From assembly GCA_022615275.1 (NCBI GenBank), contig JAKEHA010000088.1, positions 1 through 7,250 on the forward strand: 7,250 bases of DNA. Reading direction: 5' to 3'. Under the pieces are notes generated by a model. It did no database searches. It was not told the DNA's origin and saw only the letters and a program-made list of their open reading frames with translations. The stretch comes from Candidatus Latescibacterota bacterium. GTDB taxonomy: Bacteria > Krumholzibacteriota > Krumholzibacteriia > WVZY01 > JAKEHA01. Shown piece by piece: positions 1 to 6,431 of this stretch. The translations under genes were made by a program, and so were the position numbers. The first letter of the stretch is position 1, and every line of letters starts with the position of its first letter.

Positions 1-1169
1 AAGTAGAGCATCGCGCCCCCGTTCCCCACCGCCAGCGCGGTTCCGTCCTGCGCGAGGCACACATCACTCAAGTGGGCGGTGACACCGGACGCCATCGGGC
101 GCCAGCCCGTCCCGTCCAACCGTAGAATCGTGCCTTCGTGGCCGACCGCGAGCCCGTCCCGCGGCGCGCGCAGCGAGACCGCGTTCAGCACGCGGGTGAC
201 GCCGGTCGGCATGGAATTCCATCCGTGGTGCCCGCGCTCGAACACGATGCCGACCCAGCCCGAGATCACCGCCGTGTCGCCCCGGTTCGACCATCCGTCG
301 GTCAGGCGCGCGTGCGCACCCGAGAGATCGGCGTGCCACTTGCCGTCCGCGAAGCGCGAAACCGCGCCCATGTGCCCGACCGCGAACAACGAGCGCGCAT
401 CGCTGCCCCACACGCACCACAGCGCCGCGTGCCCGTCGTCGGGCATGGTTGCGATCTGGCCCGCGTCTTTCCATGCGCGTCCGTCGAAGCGTAGCGCGTA
501 GCCGGCCCCGCCCACCGCCCACACGTCGTCGGGTCCGCTTCCCCACACGCTCATCAAGAGGCGGCTTTCGCCGCCCGGCATCGGGGACCATTTCGAACCA
601 TCGAAACGGAGAATGGTGCCGTGGTCGCCGACCGCGAACACGTTCCTGCTCGACGAGCCCCACACACCGCGCAGCCACTCCTCGGTTCCACTCGCCATCG
701 CGCTCCAGGCCTGGCCGTCGAAATGCACGATGACGCCGTCGGCGCCGACCGCGAACACGTCGTCGGGCGCGGAGCCCCACAGCGTGAACAGCAGCGCGTC
801 GGTGCCGCTCTCCATGCTTGACCACGACTTGCCGTCGTAATGGAGGATGGTCCCCGCGGCACCGCACGCGAATAGGTCGCGCGGCGAGAATCCGCGCACG
901 TCGGTGAGCCACTCCTTGGTGGGCGACGGCATCGGGCGCCAGGTCTCCTTCGACCCGCGCAGGATGGTCCCGTCGGCGCCCACCAGAATCACGTCGTCGG
1001 CCGCAAAGCCCCAGACGCCGATCAGGTCGTTGCGCGTGCCGCTGCGAATCCCGCGCCACGACCTGCCGTCGTAATGCAGTAGCGCGCCGTTGTCGCCCAC
1101 GACGTGGACGTCGCGCGCGCTCGCACCCCAGGCCGCGTGCAGCATCGCTCCGACACTTTCCAGTCGCCA
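1..1169 (-). repeat. Degenerate 117-bp in-frame tandem repeat encoding 39-residue propeller units
   Basis: Ten units start at Trp codons whose first bases are at 1169, 1058, 941, 824, 707, 590, 473, 338, 221 and 104. Units 2-6, 8 and 9 are exactly 39 codons, unit 1 is 37, unit 7 is 45, and unit 10 is cut by the window edge. DNA similarity remains: a 21-base stretch at 822-842 recurs with one mismatch at 1056-1076 (234 bp = 2 x 117), and gccgaccgcgaacacg occurs at 627-642 and 744-759 (117 bp apart). Units 3-6 and 9 are closest to the consensus; units 7 and 8 are the most diverged. This looks like internal duplication of a protein repeat rather than a CRISPR or intergenic repeat. Confidence 0.9.
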
Positions 1170-1304
1170 CTGCGAACCGGACGTCCCGGAGAGCGGGAGG
1201 ATGCCGTGATGATGGCCGCCGTGGTGTTCGTGCTGGGAAAGGCCCGCGCTGGGCGCGACCAGGACCGCGAGCGCGATCAGCGTGACATGAAGTCGATGCA
1301 GCAT
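1..1304 (-). CDS. Secreted tandem-repeat beta-propeller-like protein, His-rich N-terminus (3' end outside window)
   Basis: An uninterrupted frame runs from the ATG at 1304 to the window edge (434 full codons, no stop). Residues 1-24 look like a Sec signal peptide: His/Arg near the N-terminus, then a hydrophobic core (TLIALAVLVAP), with cleavage probably near residues 20-24. No lipobox cysteine is seen. Residues 25-34 (HEHHGGHHHG) are a His cluster. From Trp46 on there are ten consecutive units, mostly 39 residues, of the pattern W..M.SGT..-L..VWG...DDVFAVG..GTIL.FDG. This pattern is typical of propeller-type repeat proteins in GC-rich bacteria. I infer an extracytoplasmic beta-propeller; ligand and function are unknown. 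The ATG at 1304 is chosen because it supplies the signal peptide, and the only upstream in-frame codons run through the tRNA to a TAG at 1370-1368 without another ATG, GTG or TTG. It begins 9 nt after the tRNA CCA, with no Shine-Dalgarno sequence. Confidence 0.85.
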   Translation of the reverse strand, partial: MLHRLHVTLIALAVLVAPSAGLSQHEHHGGHHHGILPLSGTSGSQWRLESVGAMLHAAWGASARDVHVVGDNGALLHYDGRSWRGIRSGTRNDLIGVWGFAADDVILVGADGTILRGSKETWRPMPSPTKEWLTDVRGFSPRDLFACGAAGTILHYDGKSWSSMESGTDALLFTLWGSAPDDVFAVGADGVIVHFDGQAWSAMASGTEEWLRGVWGSSSRNVFAVGDHGTILRFDGSKWSPMPGGESRLLMSVWGSGPDDVWAVGGAGYALRFDGRAWKDAGQIATMPDDGHAALWCVWGSDARSLFAVGHMGAVSRFADGKWHADLSGAHARLTDGWSNRGDTAVISGWVGIVFERGHHGWNSMPTGVTRVLNAVSLRAPRDGLAVGHEGTILRLDGTGWRPMASGVTAHLSDVCLAQDGTALAVGNGGAMLY

Positions 1305-1313
1305 AGGAAAGAA

Positions 1314-1390
<77 letters not shown>

Positions 1391-1399
1391 ACCGAAACG

Positions 1400-1408
1400 A
1401 TTCTATCA
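1400..1408 (-). promoter_or_regulatory. Possible extended -10 promoter element for tRNA-Pro
   Basis: In the 20-nt gap between permease stop and tRNA, the minus strand reads TGATAGAAT: a TGn extension followed by TAGAAT, five of six matches to TATAAT. Transcription would begin around 1393, a few bases before the tRNA 5' end at 1390, as expected for a tRNA promoter. No good -35 lies at 17 bp; TTGGTA at 1432-1427 has four of six matches but is spaced about 21 bp away. This is inference from sequence only. A tRNA processed out of the upstream operon transcript is the alternative. Confidence 0.4.
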
Positions 1409-1410
1409 CG

Positions 1411-2676
1411 TTACTTAGCGAGCTTGTACCAATGGATCAATTCGCGCAGGTTGGGCCGCTTGCCGTAGATCAGGATGCCGACCCGGAACACGCGGGCCGC
1501 GAAAACGATCGAAAGATAGATCGCGGTCAACAGCAGCGCCACGCTCAAGACGATCTGCCACATGGGCGGCTCCAACAGAATAATGCGGGCCAGCATCATC
1601 ATCGGTGCGAAGAGCGGAATCATCGAAAGCACCACCGCGAACGTGCTGGCGGGGTTCTGGATCAGCAGCATGAGCGTCATGAGGGGTACGATCATCGGCA
1701 GCGTGATCAATCCCTGGAACTGCTGCGCATCCTGCTCGGTACTGCAGGCGGCACCCACGGTCATGAACAGCGCCGAGTACAGAAGGAAGCCCAGCAAGAA
1801 ATAGAGCATGAGGTAGCCGAACACGGCCGGAGGGATCTCGAGCGACGAGAGCATGGCGACGGCGCTGGTTGCCGCGTAGCCGCTCATGGCCAAGCCGACC
1901 AGGGCCCAGATCGAGAGCTGCGTCATGCCCGCCAAGCCCACGCCCACCAGCTTCCCCATCATGAGGTCGCGCGGCGTGAGCGAGCTCAAGAGCACCTCGA
2001 TCACGCGCGAGCCCTTCTCCTCGACGATGCTGCGCGAGATGGTGATGCCCCACGACAGCGTCGCCATGTAGAGAATCATGACGAAGATGAAGACCAAGCC
2101 GTATTCGGCGAGGAAGTTCTTCTCCTCGACCTCGCCGGTGGCGCTGACCCGGCTCATCTCCATGTCGACTGGCTCGGTGAGCGCCTGCACGCGCGCGAAG
2201 TCGAATCCCTCGGCCGAAAGCCGGCGCGCAATCACCGCGTCGCTCACCACGTCGGTGAAGCGCTCGAAGATGTTGAAATTCCTCGCCTCGCGAGTGACGT
2301 ACTCGGCCTTGCCGTCGGTGAGCACCGCCTCGGGAATCGCCACCACGATGTCGACCTCGCCGTCTTGTACCGCTGCGATGCGCGCCTCGCGCTCGGCGTC
2401 GAAGCGCTCGCCGGGGGCCTCGATGGACTGGACCGCGTACTTGGTCTCGCCGCTCTTCAGCGTATCGACGAGTGCCGCCGCGACCTCCGCGCCCACGCCT
2501 CCCACCTGGTCGACCACGACCACGCGGTACTGCCGGTCGGGAACGAAGAGCGCGAACACCACCGGCAGCACGAAAAACGCGGCCATCACGAGCGGGACCA
2601 AGAGCGTGCTGATCATGAAGCTCTTGCGGCGTACGTTTTCCACGTACTCGCGCCGTATGACGTGCATGACCTTCAT
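1411..2676 (-). CDS. ABC-2 type exporter permease (NatB-like)
   Basis: This 421-residue membrane subunit would pair with the ATPase encoded just upstream. After a short cytoplasmic start with Arg/Lys, a first membrane segment lies at about 22-44. A large soluble, probably extracytoplasmic, domain of about 150 residues follows (45-190). Further hydrophobic segments lie near 194-214, 242-264, 284-308, 323-339, 345-363 and 373-395. Between segments two and three is EEKGSRVIEVLLSSLTPRDL (219-238), the cytoplasmic coupling region of the ABC-2/NatB family; GAACSTEQDAQQFQG (308-322) is also family-typical. The architecture matches NatB-type exporters, but I cannot tell the substrate (ion, drug or peptide). 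The ATG at 2676 directly abuts the ATPase stop at 2677-2679 and has a GGAGG ribosome-binding site 5 nt upstream, so translation is probably coupled. The frame ends with TAA at 1413-1411, and no terminator hairpin follows. Confidence 0.88.
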   Translation of the reverse strand: MKVMHVIRREYVENVRRKSFMISTLLVPLVMAAFFVLPVVFALFVPDRQYRVVVVDQVGGVGAEVAAALVDTLKSGETKYAVQSIEAPGERFDAEREARIAAVQDGEVDIVVAIPEAVLTDGKAEYVTREARNFNIFERFTDVVSDAVIARRLSAEGFDFARVQALTEPVDMEMSRVSATGEVEEKNFLAEYGLVFIFVMILYMATLSWGITISRSIVEEKGSRVIEVLLSSLTPRDLMMGKLVGVGLAGMTQLSIWALVGLAMSGYAATSAVAMLSSLEIPPAVFGYLMLYFLLGFLLYSALFMTVGAACSTEQDAQQFQGLITLPMIVPLMTLMLLIQNPASTFAVVLSMIPLFAPMMMLARIILLEPPMWQIVLSVALLLTAIYLSIVFAARVFRVGILIYGKRPNLRELIHWYKLAK

Positions 2677-3579
2677 CTAGGCCTCCGACACGCGCTCGAT
2701 GAAGATGTCGTGGACCGACGGCTCCGCCACCTCGAAGCGCAAGATCTCCACGCGGCCGCGCGCCGCGTCGAGGACGCGCGCGGGGTCGGCCCCGTCGCGC
2801 AGGCGCAGGAACAACTCGTTGCCGTGGTCCTGGAAGCTCGCCACTTCGGGCAGCGACTTGAGGAACGCGCCGTCGCCGTTGAAGCGCACGCTGACGCCGT
2901 TGTGTCCGTATTGCTTCTTCACCGCCGCGAGCGTGCCCGAGAGCACCACGCGCCCCTTGTCGATCAAGCAGATGTGCTCGCACAACTTCTCCACCTGATC
3001 CATCATGTGGGTGGAGAAGACGACCGTGTGCCCCCGCCGGTGAAAGTCCAGAATGATGTCCTTGAGCACGTTGGCGTTGACGGGATCGAGACCGGAGAAG
3101 GGCTCGTCCAGCACGAGGAGCTCGGGCTCGTGGATCAGGGTCGCGATGAACTGGACCTTCTGCTGCATTCCCTTGGACAGCTCTTCGATGGGTTTGGCTG
3201 CGCGGTCGAGGAGCCCCATACGGTCCAGCCACGCGACCGCGCGGCGGCGCGCCTCGGCGCGCGCGATACCCTTGATCTCGGCGAAGAACACCAGCAGATC
3301 GCCGACTTTCATCTTCTTGTAGAGCCCGCGTTCCTCGGGAAGGTAGCCGATGCGATCGACGTCGATCGCGGCCACGTCGTTGCCCAGCACCCGGATGGTG
3401 CCTTCGTCGGGCAGCATGATGCGCAGCAGCATGCGGATGGTCGTCGACTTGCCGGCCCCGTTGGGGCCCAGCAGCCCGTAGATCGTGCCTTGCGGCACCG
3501 CGAGCGACACGTGATCCACGGCCACGAACTCGCCGTAGCGCTTGACGACGTCGCGGACTTCGATGGCGGGCTGGCTCAT
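2677..3579 (-). CDS. ABC exporter ATP-binding protein (NatA-like, with C-terminal accessory domain)
   Basis: This 300-residue ATPase powers the NatB-like permease that follows it. Visible motifs are Walker A GPNGAGKST (38-46), signature LSKGM (134-138), Walker B LLVLDEP (154-160) with catalytic Glu159, the D-loop SGLDP (162-166) and the H-loop His191 in STHMM. At the Q-loop position the sequence is GYLPEERGLY (78-87), with Glu in place of the usual Gln; this variant is common in the NatA-like subfamily. After about residue 215 a roughly 85-residue tail resembles the DUF4162-type domain found at the end of many ABC-2 exporter ATPases. The ATG at 3579 overlaps the upstream pyrophosphatase stop as ATGA, with GAAGGAA about 8 nt upstream (3594-3588) as ribosome-binding site. 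The substrate is unknown. The family assignment is secure; exact orthology to NatA is not. Confidence 0.93.
   Translation of the reverse strand: MSQPAIEVRDVVKRYGEFVAVDHVSLAVPQGTIYGLLGPNGAGKSTTIRMLLRIMLPDEGTIRVLGNDVAAIDVDRIGYLPEERGLYKKMKVGDLLVFFAEIKGIARAEARRRAVAWLDRMGLLDRAAKPIEELSKGMQQKVQFIATLIHEPELLVLDEPFSGLDPVNANVLKDIILDFHRRGHTVVFSTHMMDQVEKLCEHICLIDKGRVVLSGTLAAVKKQYGHNGVSVRFNGDGAFLKSLPEVASFQDHGNELFLRLRDGADPARVLDAARGRVEILRFEVAEPSVHDIFIERVSEA
2682..2686 (-). promoter_or_regulatory. Shine-Dalgarno GGAGG for the ABC permease, inside the ATPase 3' end
   Basis: The minus strand reads GGAGG-CCTAG-ATG, with the ATPase stop TAG as the last part of the 5-nt spacer. It fixes the permease start at 2676 and indicates translational coupling of the two ABC subunits. 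Confidence 0.7.
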
Positions 3580-4262
3580 CGCACGGATTCCTTCTCGCGC
3601 GCGAGCCCGTAGCGAACCAGCATCTCGCGCATCTCGAGGAGCGCGCGGTAACGATGGCTCGTGGAATTCTTCTCGTCCGGTGTCATCTCGGCCAGCGTGC
3701 GCCCGCTGTTGCCGTCGACGAACACGGGGTCGTACCCGAAGCCGCCTGCCCCACGCGCCAGCGTGGCGATTTCACCGTTGAGGGCGCCCTCCGAGACCAA
3801 ACCGCGCGCCGACAGCGAAAAGCTGGCAGCCACCTCCGCGCTGCGCGCGACGGCGTCGGCGAGGCGCGCGAGGTCGGCGGGCGAGAGCGCCAGCGCCATC
3901 ACGGTGCGAAAGCGCGCGCCGCGGCGCGCGGACGGAATTCCTTCCAGCGCCGCGATCAGCTTGCGGCAGTTGTCGGCGTAGGTCGCCTTCTCGCCGGCAT
4001 AGCGGGCCGCGAACACGCCGGGCGCGCCCCCGAGCGCGTCGACTTCGAGGCCGGTGTCGTCGGCCAGGGCGGAACGGCCGGTGTGCGTGAGGGCCTCGCG
4101 CGCCTTCTTCCACGCGTTCGCTTCCAACGTGTCGCCGTCTTCCACCGTATCCGGCGCCCGCGGGAACGCGTCCAGCGTCACCACCTCGAGGTCGAGGCGG
4201 TCCAGCATGGCGACGATCTCGCGCGCTTTGTCGCGATTGCGGGTGGCGAGCACGATCTTCAT
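3576..4262 (-). CDS. rdgB: RdgB/HAM1 non-canonical purine NTP pyrophosphatase (dITP/XTP)
   Basis: This enzyme hydrolyses ITP, dITP and XTP to monophosphates, keeping deaminated purines out of DNA and RNA. Family motifs appear in order: TRNRDK (7-12) for phosphate binding; EDGDTLEANAWKKA (41-54); ADDTGLEVDALGGAPGVFAARYAG (67-90, given here as start ADDTGLEVDAL, end ARYAG) with catalytic/metal Asp68-Asp69; ARF (116-118); GGFGYDPVF (173-181); and TSHRYRAL (201-208) for base recognition. At 228 residues it is longer than the roughly 200 usual. The extra length sits between ARF and GFGYDP, where 55 residues replace about 34 in E. coli RdgB; the added part is Ala-rich. All catalytic motifs are intact, so it is probably active. 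It starts with ATG at 4262, 4 nt after the rph stop, without a strong ribosome-binding site, and its TGA overlaps the ABC ATPase ATG. Confidence 0.94.
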   Translation of the reverse strand: MKIVLATRNRDKAREIVAMLDRLDLEVVTLDAFPRAPDTVEDGDTLEANAWKKAREALTHTGRSALADDTGLEVDALGGAPGVFAARYAGEKATYADNCRKLIAALEGIPSARRGARFRTVMALALSPADLARLADAVARSAEVAASFSLSARGLVSEGALNGEIATLARGAGGFGYDPVFVDGNSGRTLAEMTPDEKNSTSHRYRALLEMREMLVRYGLAREKESVR

Positions 4263-4266
4263 GGAA

Positions 4267-4971
4267 TCACGCGAGCCCGAGCGCGTCGCGCTGCGCCCTT
4301 AGCAAGCGCCCGCATCCGTCGCGGGCCAGTGCCAGCATGCGGTCGAATTGTTCGCCGGTGAAGGGGACGCGCTCGGCGGTGCCCTGGACCTCGATGAAGG
4401 CGCCGCTTTCGGCCATGACCACGTTCAAATCGACGTCGGCGCCGGAGTCTTCCTGGTAGTTGAGGTCGAGCATCGGCACCCCGTCGACGACGCCCACACT
4501 GACCGCGGAGAAGAAGAAGTTCATGGGATGCTCGCGCAGCTCGAGCGTGGAGATGGCGTCGTAGAGCGCGACGCACGCGCCCGTGATGGACGCCGTGCGC
4601 GTCCCGCCGTCGGCTTCCAGCACGTCGCAGTCGACGATGATGGTGTTCTCCCCCAGCATCTCCATCTGCACCGCGGCGCGGCAGCTTCGACCGATGAGTC
4701 GTTGTATTTCGTGGGTGCGTCCGGTACGGCCGCGATCGGCTTCGCGCGTGATGCGCTGGCGCGAGCTGCGCGGAAGCATCCCGTACTCGGCGGTGATCCA
4801 TCCGCGCCCCCCGCCCGCCATCCAGCGCGGGACTCCCGGCTCCAGGGTGGCGCTGCAGATCACGCGTGTTTCTCCCACCGAAATCAGCGCCGAACCTTCC
4901 GCGTGGCGAAGGTATCCCCGCTCGATGCGCAGCGGGCGAAGGTCGCCCGGGCCGCGTCCGTCTTTTCGCAT
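4267..4971 (-). CDS. rph: Ribonuclease PH
   Basis: This phosphate-dependent 3'-5' exoribonuclease trims tRNA 3' ends and other structured RNAs; the family forms hexameric rings. Its 234 residues match the usual length. Visible landmarks are RKDGRGPGDLRPL at the N-terminus, GWITAEYGMLPRS (57-69), GRTGRTHEIQRLIGRS (81-96) with phosphate-site arginines, DCDVLEADGGTRTASITGA (114-132) with Arg125 of the GGTRT motif, and NYQEDSGADVDLNVVM (171-186). Asp175 and Asp181 in the last motif correspond in spacing to the catalytic aspartates Asp178 and Asp184 of E. coli RNase PH. The ATG at 4971 has GGGAG at 4984-4980, about 8 nt upstream in the 14-nt gap after murI. The next gene, rdgB, starts 4 nt after its stop; rph-rdgB adjacency is a recurrent bacterial arrangement. 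Confidence 0.97.
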   Translation of the reverse strand: MRKDGRGPGDLRPLRIERGYLRHAEGSALISVGETRVICSATLEPGVPRWMAGGGRGWITAEYGMLPRSSRQRITREADRGRTGRTHEIQRLIGRSCRAAVQMEMLGENTIIVDCDVLEADGGTRTASITGACVALYDAISTLELREHPMNFFFSAVSVGVVDGVPMLDLNYQEDSGADVDLNVVMAESGAFIEVQGTAERVPFTGEQFDRMLALARDGCGRLLRAQRDALGLA

Positions 4972-4979
4972 GCGAATAT

Positions 4980-4984
4980 CTCCC
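4980..4984 (-). promoter_or_regulatory. Shine-Dalgarno GGGAG for rph
   Basis: The minus strand reads TAG (murI stop), CGGGAGATATTCGC, then ATG. GGGAG lies 8 nt before the rph start at 4971 and supports this start. Confidence 0.6.
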
Positions 4985-4985
4985 G

Positions 4986-5786
4986 CTATACGACCGATAC
5001 CAGCTCGATGTCGGGCACGCGGCGCCCCAAGAAGCGCGTCGCGATGTCGCCGAAGCTCGGAGCCGTGTCACTCAATACGATGTGGAACTCGCCGCCGCCG
5101 CCGGAGCCCGCCAAGCCGCGCTCGGCCAACACGCGCGCGACTTCGCGCGCCGTCTCGATGGCCGAGTCGACCAATTCGACGCCCTCGCCGACCGTGTCCG
5201 CGATCACCGGCTTCAAGAGCGGATAGTGCGTGCATCCCAGGACCAGCGCGTCGATACCCGCGTTCTCGTACACGCGCAGATACTCGCGCGCGACCAGGCG
5301 CGTCACCGGGGTGTCGATCCAGCCCTCTTCGACCAGCGGGACGAAAAGCGGACACGCCTGCGGAATCACCACCGCGTCGGGCAGCCGGGCCATGATCTTC
5401 GACTGATAGGCCCCGGAACGAATCGTCCCCGGCGTTCCGATCACGCCGATGCGCCGTCGCTTGGTCGCTGCGACGGCCGCGCGCACGCCGGGCTCGATCA
5501 CGCCCACGATGGGCACGGGAAACTCGCCCTCGAACTCGGGCAGCACCTCCGACGACGCGGTGTTGCACGCGATGACGACCATCTTGACGCCGCGGTCAAG
5601 CAGAAGCGTCACGCTCTCGCGTGTGAAGCGCTTGACCGCCTCCGCGCTCTTGGTGCCGTAGGGTACGCGCGCGGTGTCGCCGAAGTAGACGAACGACTCG
5701 TCGGGAAGCCGGCCGAGCAGTTCTTTGAGCACGGTCAGGCCTCCGATGCCGGAGTCGAAAACACCGATGGGTTGTCGATTGCTCAT
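4986..5786 (-). CDS. murI: Glutamate racemase
   Basis: MurI converts L-glutamate to D-glutamate for the peptidoglycan stem peptide, in the cytoplasm, without cofactor. The 266-residue length is normal for the family. Key motifs are visible: GVFDSGIGGLTVLKEL (8-23) with Asp11; YFGDTARVPYGTKS (34-47); ACNTAS (73-78) with catalytic Cys74; IGVIEPG-type substrate loop (94-100, VGVIEPG); GVIGTPGT (114-121); and LGCTHYPLL (183-191) with second catalytic Cys185 and neighbouring His187. Both active-site cysteines are present, so I expect an active enzyme. The ATG at 5786 follows the GerMN gene by 9 nt, with AGGGA at 5797-5793 overlapping that gene's stop codon. Its position next to an amidase and a GerMN protein places it in an envelope-biogenesis operon. 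A Gly-rich stretch (227-232) near the C-terminus looks like a flexible loop. Confidence 0.97.
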   Translation of the reverse strand: MSNRQPIGVFDSGIGGLTVLKELLGRLPDESFVYFGDTARVPYGTKSAEAVKRFTRESVTLLLDRGVKMVVIACNTASSEVLPEFEGEFPVPIVGVIEPGVRAAVAATKRRRIGVIGTPGTIRSGAYQSKIMARLPDAVVIPQACPLFVPLVEEGWIDTPVTRLVAREYLRVYENAGIDALVLGCTHYPLLKPVIADTVGEGVELVDSAIETAREVARVLAERGLAGSGGGGEFHIVLSDTAPSFGDIATRFLGRRVPDIELVSVV

Positions 5787-5792
5787 GCGTAA

Positions 5793-5797
5793 TCCCT
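5793..5797 (-). promoter_or_regulatory. Shine-Dalgarno AGGGA for murI overlapping the GerMN stop codon
   Basis: The minus strand reads TAGGGATTACGCATG. The stop TAG of the GerMN gene supplies the first bases of AGGGA, which lies 6 nt before the murI ATG at 5786. This suggests coupled translation. Confidence 0.55.
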
Positions 5798-6416
5798 AGC
5801 GCCAGTCACGGACGAGAAACGGCTCGTCCGCCCGAATGTGCCCCGCGATGGTGTCGATCTGCGATCCGTCGATCAGAAGCTGCACGGCGCGAGCCTCCGG
5901 AAAGTTCTCGGCCACGGTTCGCACGATCACCGCGACGGTACAGTACTCCGCGGCACTCCCGCCCGGGTGGGCCGCGACCAGATCCGAGCCGAAGTCGAGA
6001 TACAACGTGCCCGTGTCGGGGTCGAACGCGACCGCCAGCAACTGCGTCCCCGCGGGGATGGCGCTGACACCGCGTTCCTCGTCGGGTCCCGCGATGAGTG
6101 CGTCGATCACTTGCCGCACCTGTTCGTCGAAGCGGCGACCCACGCCCACTTCGCGCGTCTCGCTGTAGATCACCGGCTCGTCGACGCTCGCGAAGTACAG
6201 CGTCACCGCGCGGCTTCCCTCCAGCGTGCGCGCCGGCGCCGGCGCCGGCGCTTCCTCGACCGGCTCGCGCGGCGTTCGCAGCAACATCCACATCACCACG
6301 AACAGTATGCCGAGTGCCACCCCGGCGATGGCCGCCAACTGGCGCCCCCCGAGCGACCCGCGCGCGGCCGCGTGCTCGTCGGCCGGATCGTGGGGGTGCT
6401 GCGAGTGCTCGTCCAT
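5796..6416 (-). CDS. Membrane-anchored GerMN-domain protein
   Basis: This is a 206-residue single-pass protein. A His/Asp-rich cytoplasmic tail (1-24) is followed by a membrane segment at about 26-46 (LAAIAGVALGILFVVMWMLL), a Glu/Ala/Pro-rich linker (50-63) and a GerMN domain (about 70-198). The domain shows VTLYFASVDE at its start, VRQVIDALIAGP (100-111), IPAGTQLLAVAF (120-131), TLYLDFGSDL (137-146) and an LIDG..IDTIAGHI end (181-194). The fold is named for Bacillus GerM, a germination and sporulation protein, but it is also common in non-sporulating bacteria, where its role is poorly known. A peptidoglycan-proximal, extracytoplasmic role is inferred from topology and from the amidase and murI on either side. 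The ATG at 6416 lies 15 nt after the amidase stop; the only ribosome-binding candidate, GGGG at 6428-6425, is weak. Confidence 0.88.
   Translation of the reverse strand: MDEHSQHPHDPADEHAAARGSLGGRQLAAIAGVALGILFVVMWMLLRTPREPVEEAPAPAPARTLEGSRAVTLYFASVDEPVIYSETREVGVGRRFDEQVRQVIDALIAGPDEERGVSAIPAGTQLLAVAFDPDTGTLYLDFGSDLVAAHPGGSAAEYCTVAVIVRTVAENFPEARAVQLLIDGSQIDTIAGHIRADEPFLVRDWR
6229..6250. repeat. GGCGCC-type hexanucleotide microrepeat within the GerMN linker
   Basis: About three and a half copies of a GC-only 6-bp unit (cgccgg/ggcgcc phases) encode the Ala-Pro dipeptides of the linker between membrane segment and GerMN domain. Loss or gain of one unit would keep the frame and change linker length by two residues. 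Confidence 0.6.
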
Positions 6417-6431
6417 AGTACCAGCCCCGGG

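Noticed and set aside
1..1169. CRISPR array or intergenic tandem repeat
   Set aside because: The 117-bp periodicity is degenerate, fully in frame and explained by protein repeats; there are no short identical repeats with unique spacers.
64..1170. A 368-codon minus-strand frame with Arg-rich product
   Set aside because: It is out of frame with the repeat protein that starts at 1304. Its product is Arg/Gly-rich and lacks the repeat consensus, whereas the 1304 frame gives a signal peptide and ten regular units.
1391..1410. Terminator after the ABC permease
   Set aside because: The 20-nt gap has no inverted repeat or T-run, so no terminator is visible before the tRNA.
4054..5395. Several plus-strand frames opposite rdgB, rph and murI
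   Set aside because: They have low-complexity, Arg/Pro/Ala-rich products without motifs, while the minus strand has intact, well-conserved enzymes.
6417..6431. GC-rich near-palindrome (AGCCCCGGGCT) between amidase and GerMN gene as a terminator
   Set aside because: It is too short to form a stable hairpin, has no following T-run, and lies between two closely spaced co-directional genes.
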